Assembly: GCF_000214215.1 (NCBI RefSeq)
Contig: NC_015559.1
Coordinates: 558,001 to 622,000, forward strand
Direction of reading: 5' to 3'
DNA from: Marinomonas posidonica IVIA-Po-181
Lineage (GTDB): Bacteria > Pseudomonadota > Gammaproteobacteria > Pseudomonadales > Marinomonadaceae
DNA length: 64,000 nt
Shown: positions 10,113-19,121 of the stretch, one piece after another
How the letters are laid out: the number at the start of each line of letters is the position of its first letter
Numbering within the stretch: the stretch's first letter is position 1
Made by a program: the position numbers and the translations under genes
Notes under the pieces: generated by a model
What the model saw: only the letters and a program-made list of their open reading frames with translations
What the model was told of the DNA's origin: nothing
The model's database searches: none

Positions 10113-10122
10113 ACTCTCTCTC

Positions 10123-11175
10123 CTAGACGTTGTTCGGTTGAGGATCTGATGACAGTTCTACTATGCGGATTTGATCTTCGTGGGTTAGGCAAAGTGCGTC
10201 AGCTTCTTGCTGAGTTAATTTAATGGACCCTTCACGAGAGACGTTTCGTTGAATCAAAAGACAACGGAACGCTTTGACCTTGGTATTTGAAACCAGAAAC
10301 ACAGTCGCTTGTGGTTCTTCTGGACACTCTGTTATCTCAACCTTCTTTAAACGGCTGTCTCGAACGGCGCGAATGTCTTGTACTCGAGCTTCTAAGCTTG
10401 GTCCGCCATCAAAAATGTCCACGTAGTTTTCGTAACGGAAACCTTCTTTTTCTAATAAGTGACGGGCCGGCGCGGTATTTTTATGAACTTCCCCTAATAC
10501 CTCGCGAGCTTCTTTTGGTAGCAAATTGACATACACAGGGTTGTTTGGCATCAGTTCGGCAATGAACTGTTTATTACCTTGAGCGGTGAGCTCGTCAGCC
10601 TGTTTGAAGTCAATAGAGAAGAAGTGACGGCCTAGACTCTCCCAAAATGGCGATACGCCATTTTCATCACTGACCCCGCGCATTTCGGCAAAGATTTTTG
10701 GTGTAAAGCGTTGAGGAAATTGCGCCATAAACATAAAACGGGATTTGGACAATAACTGACCATTTTTAGAATGGCGGTAACTCTCTTCTAAGAAGAGGGT
10801 GCAAATTTCACTGCAGCCGGTGAAGTCATTATTTAGAATTAAAGTCGGAACCGCATTGTGTACATTGAGTTCGCGAGAGGCATGGGTGATGGTGCCAAGG
10901 TGATAGCTGTAAAAAGGTTCGTCTAAGCCGACCGTCGCGAGCATGCCACAGGTGCCAACAATTTGACCTGTGGTGGTGTCTTCTAACACCATTAAGTAGT
11001 CTTCATCGGTAGGCTGATTGATGTCTTCTCGAGCAAAAGATTTGACAGCTCGGTCGATTTTTTTTTGCAACATGGCTTCGTCAGTGACCAAGGAGGTAAA
11101 ACCAATGCCGGTTAATTCGGTTAGGCGGTAAAGTGGCTTTAGATCGCCTTCTTGAATAGGGCGTATGACCATCAT
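10123..11175 (-). CDS. aruG: Arginine N-succinyltransferase, beta-type subunit (AruG-like)
   Basis: The enzyme transfers succinyl from succinyl-CoA to the alpha-amino group of arginine, the entry step of the pathway. The 350 residues form an AstA-family GNAT-like fold: N-terminal VIRPIQEGDLKPLYRLTELTGIGFTSL, central SKSRFMFMAQFPQRFTPKIFAEMRG and DENGVSPFWESLGRHFFSIDF, and NYVDIFDGGPSLEAR near the C terminus. The first of two adjacent ATG codons has GAGGA seven bases upstream. It is paired with a second AstA homologue 28 bases upstream, as in the two-subunit AruF/AruG enzyme of Pseudomonas. The beta assignment rests mainly on gene order. Confidence 0.9.
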   Translation of the reverse strand: MMVIRPIQEGDLKPLYRLTELTGIGFTSLVTDEAMLQKKIDRAVKSFAREDINQPTDEDYLMVLEDTTTGQIVGTCGMLATVGLDEPFYSYHLGTITHASRELNVHNAVPTLILNNDFTGCSEICTLFLEESYRHSKNGQLLSKSRFMFMAQFPQRFTPKIFAEMRGVSDENGVSPFWESLGRHFFSIDFKQADELTAQGNKQFIAELMPNNPVYVNLLPKEAREVLGEVHKNTAPARHLLEKEGFRYENYVDIFDGGPSLEARVQDIRAVRDSRLKKVEITECPEEPQATVFLVSNTKVKAFRCLLIQRNVSREGSIKLTQQEADALCLTHEDQIRIVELSSDPQPNNV

Positions 11176-11203
11176 GACGGTGTCCTCGTGATTGTATTTT
11201 GCA

Positions 11204-12235
11204 TTATTTATCTGTTGCTAAGGATAGTGCAGACCATTGGATTCGGCTGCCGACCTTTATGTCTAATTGCTCTAATGTGGCGTGGTCGACACCTAATCCT
11301 GCACTCTGGGGTTCGGCGGTGGACACAGTGACGTGGAAGTGTTCCAGATGTCCTGTGGCAATAAGATACTGCTTGGCTTGCTGAGTAGGATTGATACTCA
11401 GAGCTTTCCCTGTTTGTTGATTGACGATGGTATGCAGGCTGTGAGTTTGTGCTTCGACACTTGGTCCAGCATCGAAAATATCAACATAACCACGAAACTC
11501 GAATCCTTCATTTAGTAAGATATCCGCACTTTGACTAGAATCTTCGTGGATCACGCCGATCGTTTCCTGTGCATTCTCAGGCAAGGTTGGTACATAGATT
11601 GGGTATCTTGGCATGAGGTCTGCGATAAAGTGTTTATTACTGACGCCAGATAAATAGTCGGCTTTTTTAAAATCCATGCTGAAAAAATGTTTGCCCAGTG
11701 CATCCCAGAAAGGCGAGTGTCCTTGTTTGTCGCTTTCGCCTCTTAGTTCTGCAAACAGGCGTTTGGTGAAACGTTGTGGATAGCGCGCAATAAATAACAG
11801 GCGAGCTTTTGATAATAACGACACGGCAAGTGTATTTTGATGTGCTTTGTCGACCACTAAGGCAATTAATCGACTGGTACCGTTGTAATCATGACATAAG
11901 AACAATGCGGGAATGCGATTGTGTATTTGCAATTGTGGTGATGCGTGTACGACCTCATCAATACGGTAGCTGTAAAAAGGCGCATCGGTTCCTACCATGG
12001 CATCAATACCACAACAACCAACGACTTTATTATGTCTAGTATCCATTAACACAAACAAGTAGGATTCATCTCCAGGTTGGATGATGTCTGCTTGCAGAGA
12101 GCGTTTTGACGTCGCAATTTTGTCATTGAGTCGTTCACGGTTGGCCGGTAAGTTAGTGAACCCAATTCCGGCTTGCTTAGCGAGTCGCTCTAAGGCTGGT
12201 AAATCGGCAAAATCAGCGGGTCGAACGAGGTACAT
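11204..12235 (-). CDS. aruF: Arginine N-succinyltransferase, alpha-type subunit (AruF-like)
   Basis: This is a 343-residue AstA-family protein, the first gene of the aruF-aruG-astD-astB block. It shares with its neighbour the N-terminal RPADFADLPALERLAKQAGIGFTNL, SKARLLFIARYPQRFTKRLFAELRG, KQGHSPFWDALGKHFFSMDF and YVDIFDAGPSVEA motifs, so the two arose by duplication. The order matches Pseudomonas aruF-aruG, whose products form a hetero-oligomeric succinyltransferase. The aminotransferase (aruC/astC) and the final hydrolase (astE/aruE) are not in the window. Upstream, AGTGA/TCACT arms around seven bases (12267-12283) may be an operator. Confidence 0.9.
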   Translation of the reverse strand: MYLVRPADFADLPALERLAKQAGIGFTNLPANRERLNDKIATSKRSLQADIIQPGDESYLFVLMDTRHNKVVGCCGIDAMVGTDAPFYSYRIDEVVHASPQLQIHNRIPALFLCHDYNGTSRLIALVVDKAHQNTLAVSLLSKARLLFIARYPQRFTKRLFAELRGESDKQGHSPFWDALGKHFFSMDFKKADYLSGVSNKHFIADLMPRYPIYVPTLPENAQETIGVIHEDSSQSADILLNEGFEFRGYVDIFDAGPSVEAQTHSLHTIVNQQTGKALSINPTQQAKQYLIATGHLEHFHVTVSTAEPQSAGLGVDHATLEQLDIKVGSRIQWSALSLATDK

Positions 12236-12266
12236 GTTGGATCCTAAAAGCTAAACTAAATAATAG

Positions 12267-12283
12267 AGTGATTATTGCTCACT
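12267..12283. promoter_or_regulatory. Small inverted repeat upstream of aruF
   Basis: Arms AGTGA and TCACT flank seven bases, 32 bases upstream of the aruF start. It resembles a CRP half-site pair but with a spacer of seven rather than six, so the regulator is uncertain. Confidence 0.25.
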
Positions 12284-12382
12284 TAGCTTAGCTTAGTAAG
12301 TTTGTTTTTTTCGTATTTGCGACCTGGTTTTCCATATTGTGGCTAAAATGGGTCGTTTTTTGGTAATAGTGAGGAATATTAA

Positions 12383-12607
12383 ATGGTGAAATCAGGGGTA
12401 TATCAGCATTATAAGGGAGCCGAATACTGGGTGGAGCGTGTGGTAAAACACAGCGAAACGGAAGAGGCATTGGTCATCTATCAGGCGCTTTACGGTGAAT
12501 TTGGCTGGTGGGCTCGACCAAAAGAAATGTTTCAGGAAAGTGTGGAAGTCAATGGCGAAGAGATTCCGCGTTTTGAGTGGATTCGCAGCACTCGTAACGC
12601 GAAGTAG
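12383..12607 (+). CDS. DUF1653 domain protein
   Basis: This small protein of 74 residues is almost entirely one DUF1653 domain: GVYQHYKGAEYWVERVVKHSETEEALVIYQALYGE, then WWARPKEMFQE and a final RFEWI. The role of the family is unknown; it is common as a stand-alone cytoplasmic protein in proteobacteria. GTGAGGA lies just upstream of ATG 12383. The gene is divergent from aruF and convergent with the LysR gene that follows. Confidence 0.85.
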   Translation: MVKSGVYQHYKGAEYWVERVVKHSETEEALVIYQALYGEFGWWARPKEMFQESVEVNGEEIPRFEWIRSTRNAK

Positions 12608-12622
12608 TTAACCTAATAGGCT

Positions 12623-13603
12623 TTATGTGGGTGAATGCATCCAAGGGGATTCACGCATGAAGGCGATGATTTTTTCACGCAGCCAGCGATGGGCTAGGTC
12701 ATTATTAAATCGTTCGTGCCAACAAATATGGATGGGGTAACGACCATTGTATTCGTCCAGCTCAATGATCTCCTGTGGAATCTCCAGAAGCTTTACAGGG
12801 TAGAAGTTATTTTTCTCACGCATGAGTTGTAGAAATAAATCCCCAATGGAACGAGACGTGACCAGAGCCATACCTCGTTTTACGGCCTGCATGGCGACCA
12901 TGAGACTGTCTGTTTCCAGTGTGGGTTGAATATTATGGCCTTGTTGTCGAAGTTTCTGCTCAGTTTTGCTGAAGGGCGTGCTGTGATTACTGCGCAAATG
13001 GTGAGTGACGACTTTATGGGCCAGCAGATCGGCAACAGAGACATCCGTTTGATTGAACAATGGGCTAGCTTCACTCAAAATAATGCACGCGCTCATGTAA
13101 CCAACCAGCTTGCTGCGGACATTATTTGGTGTGTCACTGACACGCATAATACCAATGTCGGCGTTACCTGAAATGATCTCTTCAAAATGAGATTCGCCCC
13201 AAGAGCTAATGGATAATCGAACGTTGGGCGCTTGATATTGCATAGAGGCGAGTAAGGCTTCGATAAAATTCTCTAAATCCCCTTCGTCTACTCTCAGTTT
13301 GAAGCGCCGATCTAAGGTTTTAAGATCGAGTGAATTCGGGCTCATTAATTCTGATAACGAGCTGAGAATAGGTTGAATTGCATCGTGCAATTCTGAGGCC
13401 CTTGCCGTTGGAGTTAAGCCGTATGCCTGACGGGTAAACAAGGTGTCTTTAAACAAATCTCTTAGTCTTTGTAGGCTTTTGCTTAACGCTGGTTGAGTGA
13501 CGCCCAATCTTTCTGCGGCTCGGGAAACGCTGCCTTCTTCCATAATGGTGACGAACGCGACGAGTAGCTTAATATCCAGTTTTAAGATTTCGTCTAAATG
13601 CAT
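12623..13603 (-). CDS. LysR family transcriptional regulator
   Basis: A 326-residue LysR-type regulator. The N-terminal winged helix contains LKLDIKLLVAFVTIMEEGSVSRAAERLGVTQPALSKSLQRLRDLF (about residues 8-52), and the rest is a periplasmic-binding-like effector domain. The beginning resembles the NodD/LeuO-like branch. It is on the same strand as, and 75 bases downstream of, the RND efflux pair, so it may be co-transcribed with the pump and control it, but a hairpin lies between them. The effector is unknown. Confidence 0.9.
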   Translation of the reverse strand: MHLDEILKLDIKLLVAFVTIMEEGSVSRAAERLGVTQPALSKSLQRLRDLFKDTLFTRQAYGLTPTARASELHDAIQPILSSLSELMSPNSLDLKTLDRRFKLRVDEGDLENFIEALLASMQYQAPNVRLSISSWGESHFEEIISGNADIGIMRVSDTPNNVRSKLVGYMSACIILSEASPLFNQTDVSVADLLAHKVVTHHLRSNHSTPFSKTEQKLRQQGHNIQPTLETDSLMVAMQAVKRGMALVTSRSIGDLFLQLMREKNNFYPVKLLEIPQEIIELDEYNGRYPIHICWHERFNNDLAHRWLREKIIAFMRESPWMHSPT

Positions 13604-13630
13604 AATCTTCTCTATGATTAAGACGGAACA

Positions 13631-13661
13631 GCGTCCTGCGACAATCGCAAGACGCTTTTTC
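13631..13661. terminator. Hairpin between the RND pump gene and the LysR gene
   Basis: Arms AGCGTC and GACGCT, with an inner GCG/CGC pairing, are followed by TTTTT on the plus strand only. For the minus-strand genes it lacks a T run after the stem, so it may attenuate rather than end transcription. Confidence 0.35.
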
Positions 13662-13678
13662 CGTAAGTGGATGCTCTA

Positions 13679-16600
13679 CTAGAATTCCTTGTGAGAGCGG
13701 TATTTCACTCGGAACAACATAGCGTAGAACACAGGTACTGCGATCAAGGTCAAGATAGTGGCAAAGCCAAGACCGAAGGAAATCACCACCGCCATGCCTT
13801 CAAAGAAAGCATCAAATAGCAATGGAATCATACCCAGAATGGTCGTGATGGCAGCCATACACACTGGTCTTACACGGCTGACGGCTGAGTTGAAGATGGC
13901 TTCGTATTTCTCTGTGCCTTGCTCCAACTCATAGTTGATCTGATCAGCCAGTACGATACCGTTTTTCACCGTCATCCCTGATAGACTCAAGAACCCAAGT
14001 AACGCCATGAAGCTGAATGCTGAGTTCATCACCAACAAACCAGTCGACACACCAATTAACGCCAGTGGTACACAGAACCAGATCGTTAGCGGTACACGAA
14101 TTGAGTTGAACAATAGAATCGTAATGATGAACATGAACAGATAGCCCATTGGCAAGGCACTGAAAATGTTCGCCTGTGCATCGCTACTGCTTTCGTATTC
14201 ACCACCCCATTCTAATTCGTAGCCCGGTGGCAAATTGATTGCTTCGATTTTGTCCTTGGTACGATTAAAGATTGACATGGCGGTATCATCACCAAGTATC
14301 TTCGGATCGGCCATGACGGTGATAGTACGTTTACGATCGCGGCGCTCTATAATCGGATCTTCCCATACGGTTTCGAAGCCAGACACCAAGGTTGATAAGG
14401 TCACATAAGAGCCAGACGCTGGGCTGTAGATTTGCAGATCACTGATCTGGTCAATCGACATGCTTTCGTTTTCAGGCGCTTTACGAACGATGGGCAATAA
14501 GTCTGTGCCTTCACGGTATAGACCAATTTGCGATCCAGCGAAGTTGGTCAATAAGACCTCATCCAATTCGGTTTTACTGATGCCTAGGCGACGAGCTTGA
14601 GCATCATTAAAGATAGGACGTAATACCTTAACAGGCTGACGCCAATCATCTTTGATGCTTTCTAGCCCACCGTCTTCACGGTACACCTGTTGGATTTGAG
14701 CACTGAATTGACGCAGCATCTTAGGATCGGGACCGCTAATGCGGGTTTCCAGTTTCGCACCGCTCGCTGGCCCTAATTGTAAGCGTTGAAGTTTCACTTC
14801 CAATTCTGGGTATTCTTCCTGCATTTTGTAATACAGGTCTTTCAATAAGCCAGGAATGTCTTCTTTGGTTTTCGTGCGAATAATGAACTGCGCATAACTG
14901 GAGTTGGTTTGTTCCGCGTTATACGTGAGCATGAAACGCAAGGTACCTTGACCTGTGGTCGAAGTCACAAATTCAATACGGTCATCTTTTAGTAACTCTT
15001 TCTCAATCATACGTACTTTATCGTAGGTACTGTCGATATGAGTGCCTTCTGGCATTTGAACGTCCATATAGAACATTGGCGTGGTAGAAGGCGGAAAAAA
15101 TTCTTGTTTGACAAACTGGAATGCCCAACCTGCAGTAAACAAGCTACTAATCAATAGAATGACAGTGATCCAGCGATAATGCATGGCTTTGTCGAGTAGC
15201 CATTTATAACCAATAAAGATAAAGCCCTTGTATGGGTCATTCGCTTCAGGTGAGTTGCTGTTGCCTTCTTGCTGAGCTTTTTGGATCTGTTCTTTGAAGA
15301 AAAGATCACAGAAAAAAGGCGTCAGCGTGATGGCGGTAATCCAGCTCAAGAACAGTGAAATAAGCAATACGTAGAATAATGACCCGACGAATTCACCCAC
15401 TGAATCCGGTGATAAACCAATTGGTGCGAAAGCGATGATGGCAATAATCGTTGCGCCAAGTAGAGGCCATTTGGTCTGTTTTACCACGTCACTGGCGGCT
15501 TGTAGCTTGGTCTTGCCACGCTGCATACCAATCAGCACCCCTTCGGTGACCACAATGGCATTATCCACCAACATACCGAGTGCAATGATCAAGCCCCCTA
15601 GGGAAATTCGCTGTAAGTTGATCTGGAAATAATCCATCACAATAAAGGTGCCCAAAATGGTCAACAAGAGTACGATGCCGATGAGGATGCCTGAACGGAT
15701 ACCCATGAAGACCAAAAGGACTAAAATAACGATACCAACGGCTTCTACTAGATTTAGTAAGAAGTTAGCAACGGAACGATCGACTTCTTTTGACTGGAAA
15801 TAAATCGGATCCATGCTGATACCAACCGGCTGCTGGTATTGTAATTCGTCAATGCGTTTTTCAAGGCGATTGCCGACCTTAACCACGTTAACATTGCTAG
15901 AGAAAGAGACACCGAGTAGTAAAGACTGTGCGCCATTGAAGTCAACAATGTGTGTTTTCGGTTCCACATATTCGCGTTTGATCGTCGCGATGTCTTTTAA
16001 ACGAATCAGATTACCGTCAATTGGCGTACCGACGATTAGGTTTTCTAACTCAGATATGTCCTTGAATTCCCCAGTTGGACTGATACGAACATATTCACTT
16101 CCGACTTTTACTCGGCCAGCGTTAGAGACACTGTTTTGGTTGGATAAAAGCGTCTGTAATTGGCTAGGAGCAATGCCCATATTGGCCAGTTTAGAACGTG
16201 AAATCTCAATTGAAATTTGTTCGTCTTGCTCAGCTGCCACAGTGACTTTAGCCACACCGTCTACCAAGACTAACTCACGCTTTACATAATCTACGTAGTT
16301 TTCGAGGTCTTTATAGGGATAGCCTTCACCATGGATGGCCAGCATAACTCCGTAAACATCACCGAAATCATCTAATACGATAGGTGTGTTGACACCAGAT
16401 GGAAAACTGCCAGTAATGTCACGAATTTTCTTACGAACTTCGTCCCATATTTGCTTTAGCTGTTCTGCACGATAAGTGTCTTTGATGGTTAATTGAACTT
16501 TTGAGTAACCCGCTTTAGAGGTAGACACGATTTTGTCCACATAAGGCAGGTTTTGCAACTCACGCTCAATTGGGTAGGTTACTTCCTCTTCCACTTGTTC

Positions 16601-16768
16601 TGGTGATGCTCCAGGGTAAGTGGTAATGATTAAAGAGTCCTTAATGGTGAATGCAGGATCTTCAAGCTGGCCTAAGTTGGTAAAGGCGATCACACCGCCA
16701 ATTAACAAAATAAGCGTCACCATCCAGCTGGTGACTTTGCGTTTTATAAAATAAGCAGCAATATCCAT
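13679..16768 (-). CDS. RND efflux transporter, inner-membrane permease
   Basis: A 1029-residue member of the AcrB/HAE1 superfamily that exports substrates by proton antiport. It has the twelve-helix layout: a first helix around residues 12-32, a large periplasmic loop, a helix cluster around residues 335-470 with GGLIIALGMLVDNAIVVTEG (the essential Asp pattern of transmembrane helix 4), then a second periplasmic loop and C-terminal helices with GFLSLSGMTVKNGIVLADQINYE. Its start overlaps the stop of the adaptor gene by one base (TAATG). No outer-membrane channel gene is nearby, so it probably uses a TolC-like protein encoded elsewhere. The substrate is unknown. Confidence 0.94.
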   Translation of the reverse strand: MDIAAYFIKRKVTSWMVTLILLIGGVIAFTNLGQLEDPAFTIKDSLIITTYPGASPEQVEEEVTYPIERELQNLPYVDKIVSTSKAGYSKVQLTIKDTYRAEQLKQIWDEVRKKIRDITGSFPSGVNTPIVLDDFGDVYGVMLAIHGEGYPYKDLENYVDYVKRELVLVDGVAKVTVAAEQDEQISIEISRSKLANMGIAPSQLQTLLSNQNSVSNAGRVKVGSEYVRISPTGEFKDISELENLIVGTPIDGNLIRLKDIATIKREYVEPKTHIVDFNGAQSLLLGVSFSSNVNVVKVGNRLEKRIDELQYQQPVGISMDPIYFQSKEVDRSVANFLLNLVEAVGIVILVLLVFMGIRSGILIGIVLLLTILGTFIVMDYFQINLQRISLGGLIIALGMLVDNAIVVTEGVLIGMQRGKTKLQAASDVVKQTKWPLLGATIIAIIAFAPIGLSPDSVGEFVGSLFYVLLISLFLSWITAITLTPFFCDLFFKEQIQKAQQEGNSNSPEANDPYKGFIFIGYKWLLDKAMHYRWITVILLISSLFTAGWAFQFVKQEFFPPSTTPMFYMDVQMPEGTHIDSTYDKVRMIEKELLKDDRIEFVTSTTGQGTLRFMLTYNAEQTNSSYAQFIIRTKTKEDIPGLLKDLYYKMQEEYPELEVKLQRLQLGPASGAKLETRISGPDPKMLRQFSAQIQQVYREDGGLESIKDDWRQPVKVLRPIFNDAQARRLGISKTELDEVLLTNFAGSQIGLYREGTDLLPIVRKAPENESMSIDQISDLQIYSPASGSYVTLSTLVSGFETVWEDPIIERRDRKRTITVMADPKILGDDTAMSIFNRTKDKIEAINLPPGYELEWGGEYESSSDAQANIFSALPMGYLFMFIITILLFNSIRVPLTIWFCVPLALIGVSTGLLVMNSAFSFMALLGFLSLSGMTVKNGIVLADQINYELEQGTEKYEAIFNSAVSRVRPVCMAAITTILGMIPLLFDAFFEGMAVVISFGLGFATILTLIAVPVFYAMLFRVKYRSHKEF

Positions 16769-17898
16769 TATAGGCCTCGCTCACGTGTCCAAGGGCGTAC
16801 TTTCATGCCGTCGGTTAAGCTGTGAACGCCTGCAGCGACGACTTTCTCGCCAGAATTTAGACCCTCAATTATTTCAACCTGATTGCCTTCTAAAGCACCT
16901 AATGTGACGTCACGGGCTTCTACTTTGTGGCTTTCACTATTAAAGACCCAAACTGTGCTGTTGGCTTCACCTGTTTGCGTATTTTCATGACGTAATACCG
17001 CTTCAACTGGTACCGTAATATGATGTTTTGTGCCCAATAGGATACTCACATCAATGTCGACGTTGGCGGTCATACCAGGCAATAGGGTATGTTGATTTTC
17101 ATCGTTGCGAATCAAGTGCATTGTGACTTCATATGCCATGGTGGTCGCATTTGGTGAGGTGTTGTGTTCTTTATACATAGCATGAAAGACTTCTTTTGGT
17201 GCCACATCAACAACAACACGAGGACGGTAGTCCGAATGTGTGCCCTTGATGCTAACGACCAAACTTTCTGGTACTTCAAAATCAACGTCCAGGTTTTCGA
17301 TATCTTGCATGTGCATTAAGGTTTGTGCAGCACTGACATACTGGAAATTTTCTGTGTCTACATTTGAAATCACACCATTAAATGGCGCGTACACCTTGGT
17401 GTATTTAAGCTGGTTACGAGCGGATTGAAGTGCATTGTTTGCTTGATCTAACGTCGCCTTAGTTGAGTCATATTGCGATTTAGTCGTCGCATTTTGCTTC
17501 AACATGGTTTGGATACGCTTAAATTGTGCTTCCGCCAAACGTTGATTGGCTTCAGCTAATTCAACTTCAAGCTTAAAGTCAGTGGTGTCGAGAGAGGCGA
17601 GCAAATCCCCTTTTTTTACTGTCTGCCCAGCCACAATATTTAAGGTTTTTAACTGACCGCCAACACGAAAAGCAATGTCTGTTTCTTCACTTGCTTGTAA
17701 TTCAGCTGGAAAACGTCGGATGTTGATCGCGTTCGTCGATTGGATTGTCAGTAATTTAACGGGTCGGATGATTTCTTTTACAACACTGGTTTCTTCAGGG
17801 TTATCGGATGAGCAAGCCGTCAGAAATAGCGAAGTCGCTAAGGTGACGCCCATCATCATATTTAGTCGCTTTGCGCGTGTCATTGGTTGCTCCGTCAA
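16768..17898 (-). CDS. RND efflux periplasmic adaptor (membrane fusion lipoprotein)
   Basis: A 376-residue HlyD/AcrA-family adaptor. The N terminus is a lipoprotein signal (MMMGVTLATSLFLTACSSD) with lipobox LTAC, so it is anchored in the inner membrane. A split lipoyl/barrel-sandwich domain follows (FRVGGQLKTLNIVAGQTVKKGDLLASLD and YAPFNGVISNVDTENFQYV) around an alpha-hairpin (about residues 110-160), then a beta-barrel with LLPGMTANVDIDV and a C-terminal proximal domain. It is the first gene of the efflux operon, with an AT-rich upstream region (17899-18035). Confidence 0.94.
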   Translation of the reverse strand: MTEQPMTRAKRLNMMMGVTLATSLFLTACSSDNPEETSVVKEIIRPVKLLTIQSTNAINIRRFPAELQASEETDIAFRVGGQLKTLNIVAGQTVKKGDLLASLDTTDFKLEVELAEANQRLAEAQFKRIQTMLKQNATTKSQYDSTKATLDQANNALQSARNQLKYTKVYAPFNGVISNVDTENFQYVSAAQTLMHMQDIENLDVDFEVPESLVVSIKGTHSDYRPRVVVDVAPKEVFHAMYKEHNTSPNATTMAYEVTMHLIRNDENQHTLLPGMTANVDIDVSILLGTKHHITVPVEAVLRHENTQTGEANSTVWVFNSESHKVEARDVTLGALEGNQVEIIEGLNSGEKVVAAGVHSLTDGMKVRPWTRERGL

Positions 17899-18035
17899 TA
17901 AATTGAAAATAATTAGATGAATCTATTTTATATCTCTTGTATGACGATATAAATTTTTAAATATATATTAAAGATATACTATATTTGGAATACAACTAAT
18001 AATTTTGCATTTATTAAGGACAGTGAAGAATCACT

Positions 18036-18944
18036 TTAAGCGGTTTTCTCTAATTCTTTCAAAAAGGTTTCGAGTACTAGGTTGGTTCTAGCGCCTTTAC
18101 GAGTAATGGCTGAGAACTGAGTGTTGTAGCGGCATTCGTTCGGTAGGATAGAACGCATTCGTCCATCCCTTTCCCAATGTGCCGCCACGTGATCCGGTAA
18201 AAAACCAATATATCGTCCTGTTAATATCAGGAAGGCCACGCCTTCTCGGTCTGTGGCCGTGGCACTGGCTTGTAAAGGTTGATGTTGGGCTTTGATTTCA
18301 GGCGTCTGGGCATAAGCTGGCAACACGGCATCATAATTCTTCAATTTCGCTTTGCTAATTTTTTGATCATCCATATCGAATAAAGGGTGAGTGTTACTGC
18401 AATAGAGCTTGGATTCTTCTTCGTATAAATGATGGTATTCCAAGCCGCTAAGGATCTTTAAATCTGGCACTATGCCAACATGCAGTCCGCCATCTAATAC
18501 CCCTCGTTCGACATCCGTTGGTGGAATCATCCGAATATTCACTGTGACTTGCGGACCTTTGTCTTTTAACCCTGCCAGCGAATGTGTAATGCGTGTATGA
18601 GGCAAAGTGACAAGGTTGTCGGTAATGCCAATGTTTAACTCACCTTTTAGATGTTGGTGAAGGGCATTAATGTGGGTGCGAAAGTCTTCAATTGATGACA
18701 ATAATTGCAACGTGTGCTCATAAACCTGGCTGCCTTCATTGGTTAATGAAAAACCAGATCGCCCCCGCTGACAAAGTCGAAATCCTAAGCGCGTTTCCAA
18801 ATCTGAAATGGCAATGCTGATGGCAGCTCGGCTGATATTAAGCACCACTTCTGCGGCCGAAAAACCGCCACACTCCACCACGGTTTTGTAAATTCGCAAA
18901 ATCCTAAGGTCGGCATCACTGATTTGACTTTGGAAGGTTTTCAT
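18036..18944 (-). CDS. LysR family transcriptional regulator, divergent from mmsA
   Basis: A 302-residue LysR-type regulator with the HTH in DADLRILRIYKTVVECGGFSAAEVVLNISRAAISIAISDLETRLGFRLCQRGRSGFSLTNEG (about residues 9-70) and a C-terminal effector domain. It is transcribed away from the methylmalonate-semialdehyde dehydrogenase gene, the classic arrangement for a regulator of its neighbour. The shared 177-base gap holds two inverted repeats (18962-18971 and 18987-19013) that could be its operators. The inducer is unknown. Confidence 0.9.
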   Translation of the reverse strand: MKTFQSQISDADLRILRIYKTVVECGGFSAAEVVLNISRAAISIAISDLETRLGFRLCQRGRSGFSLTNEGSQVYEHTLQLLSSIEDFRTHINALHQHLKGELNIGITDNLVTLPHTRITHSLAGLKDKGPQVTVNIRMIPPTDVERGVLDGGLHVGIVPDLKILSGLEYHHLYEEESKLYCSNTHPLFDMDDQKISKAKLKNYDAVLPAYAQTPEIKAQHQPLQASATATDREGVAFLILTGRYIGFLPDHVAAHWERDGRMRSILPNECRYNTQFSAITRKGARTNLVLETFLKELEKTA

Positions 18945-18961
18945 ACATGACGGCTCTTTTT

Positions 18962-19013
18962 AGTGATCACTTGGTGAATTCTATTGTTAACCTAAAGCTT
19001 AACTAAGGGTTAA
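18962..19013. promoter_or_regulatory. Candidate LysR operator region between lysR and mmsA
   Basis: AGTGATCACT at 18962-18971 is a perfect 10-base palindrome 17 bases from the LysR start. TTAACC (18987-18992) and GGTTAA (19008-19013) form a second inverted repeat with a 15-base spacer, a T-N11-A-like arrangement usual for LysR boxes. It lies in the gap between the divergent genes. Confidence 0.4.
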
Positions 19014-19121
19014 TAAAATCGACTTTTTATAATCTATTACCATTGGCATAGTAGCGTCAATAGCGCACTTTTTGAAACATCAAATCCACAAGTAAATTTT
19101 ACCCAAGGTTATGGAGTTGTT

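Noticed and set aside
15813..16289. A 158-codon plus-strand open frame within the RND pump gene
   Set aside because: It is antisense to a well-conserved gene, has no recognisable domain and no ribosome site; it is a shadow frame.
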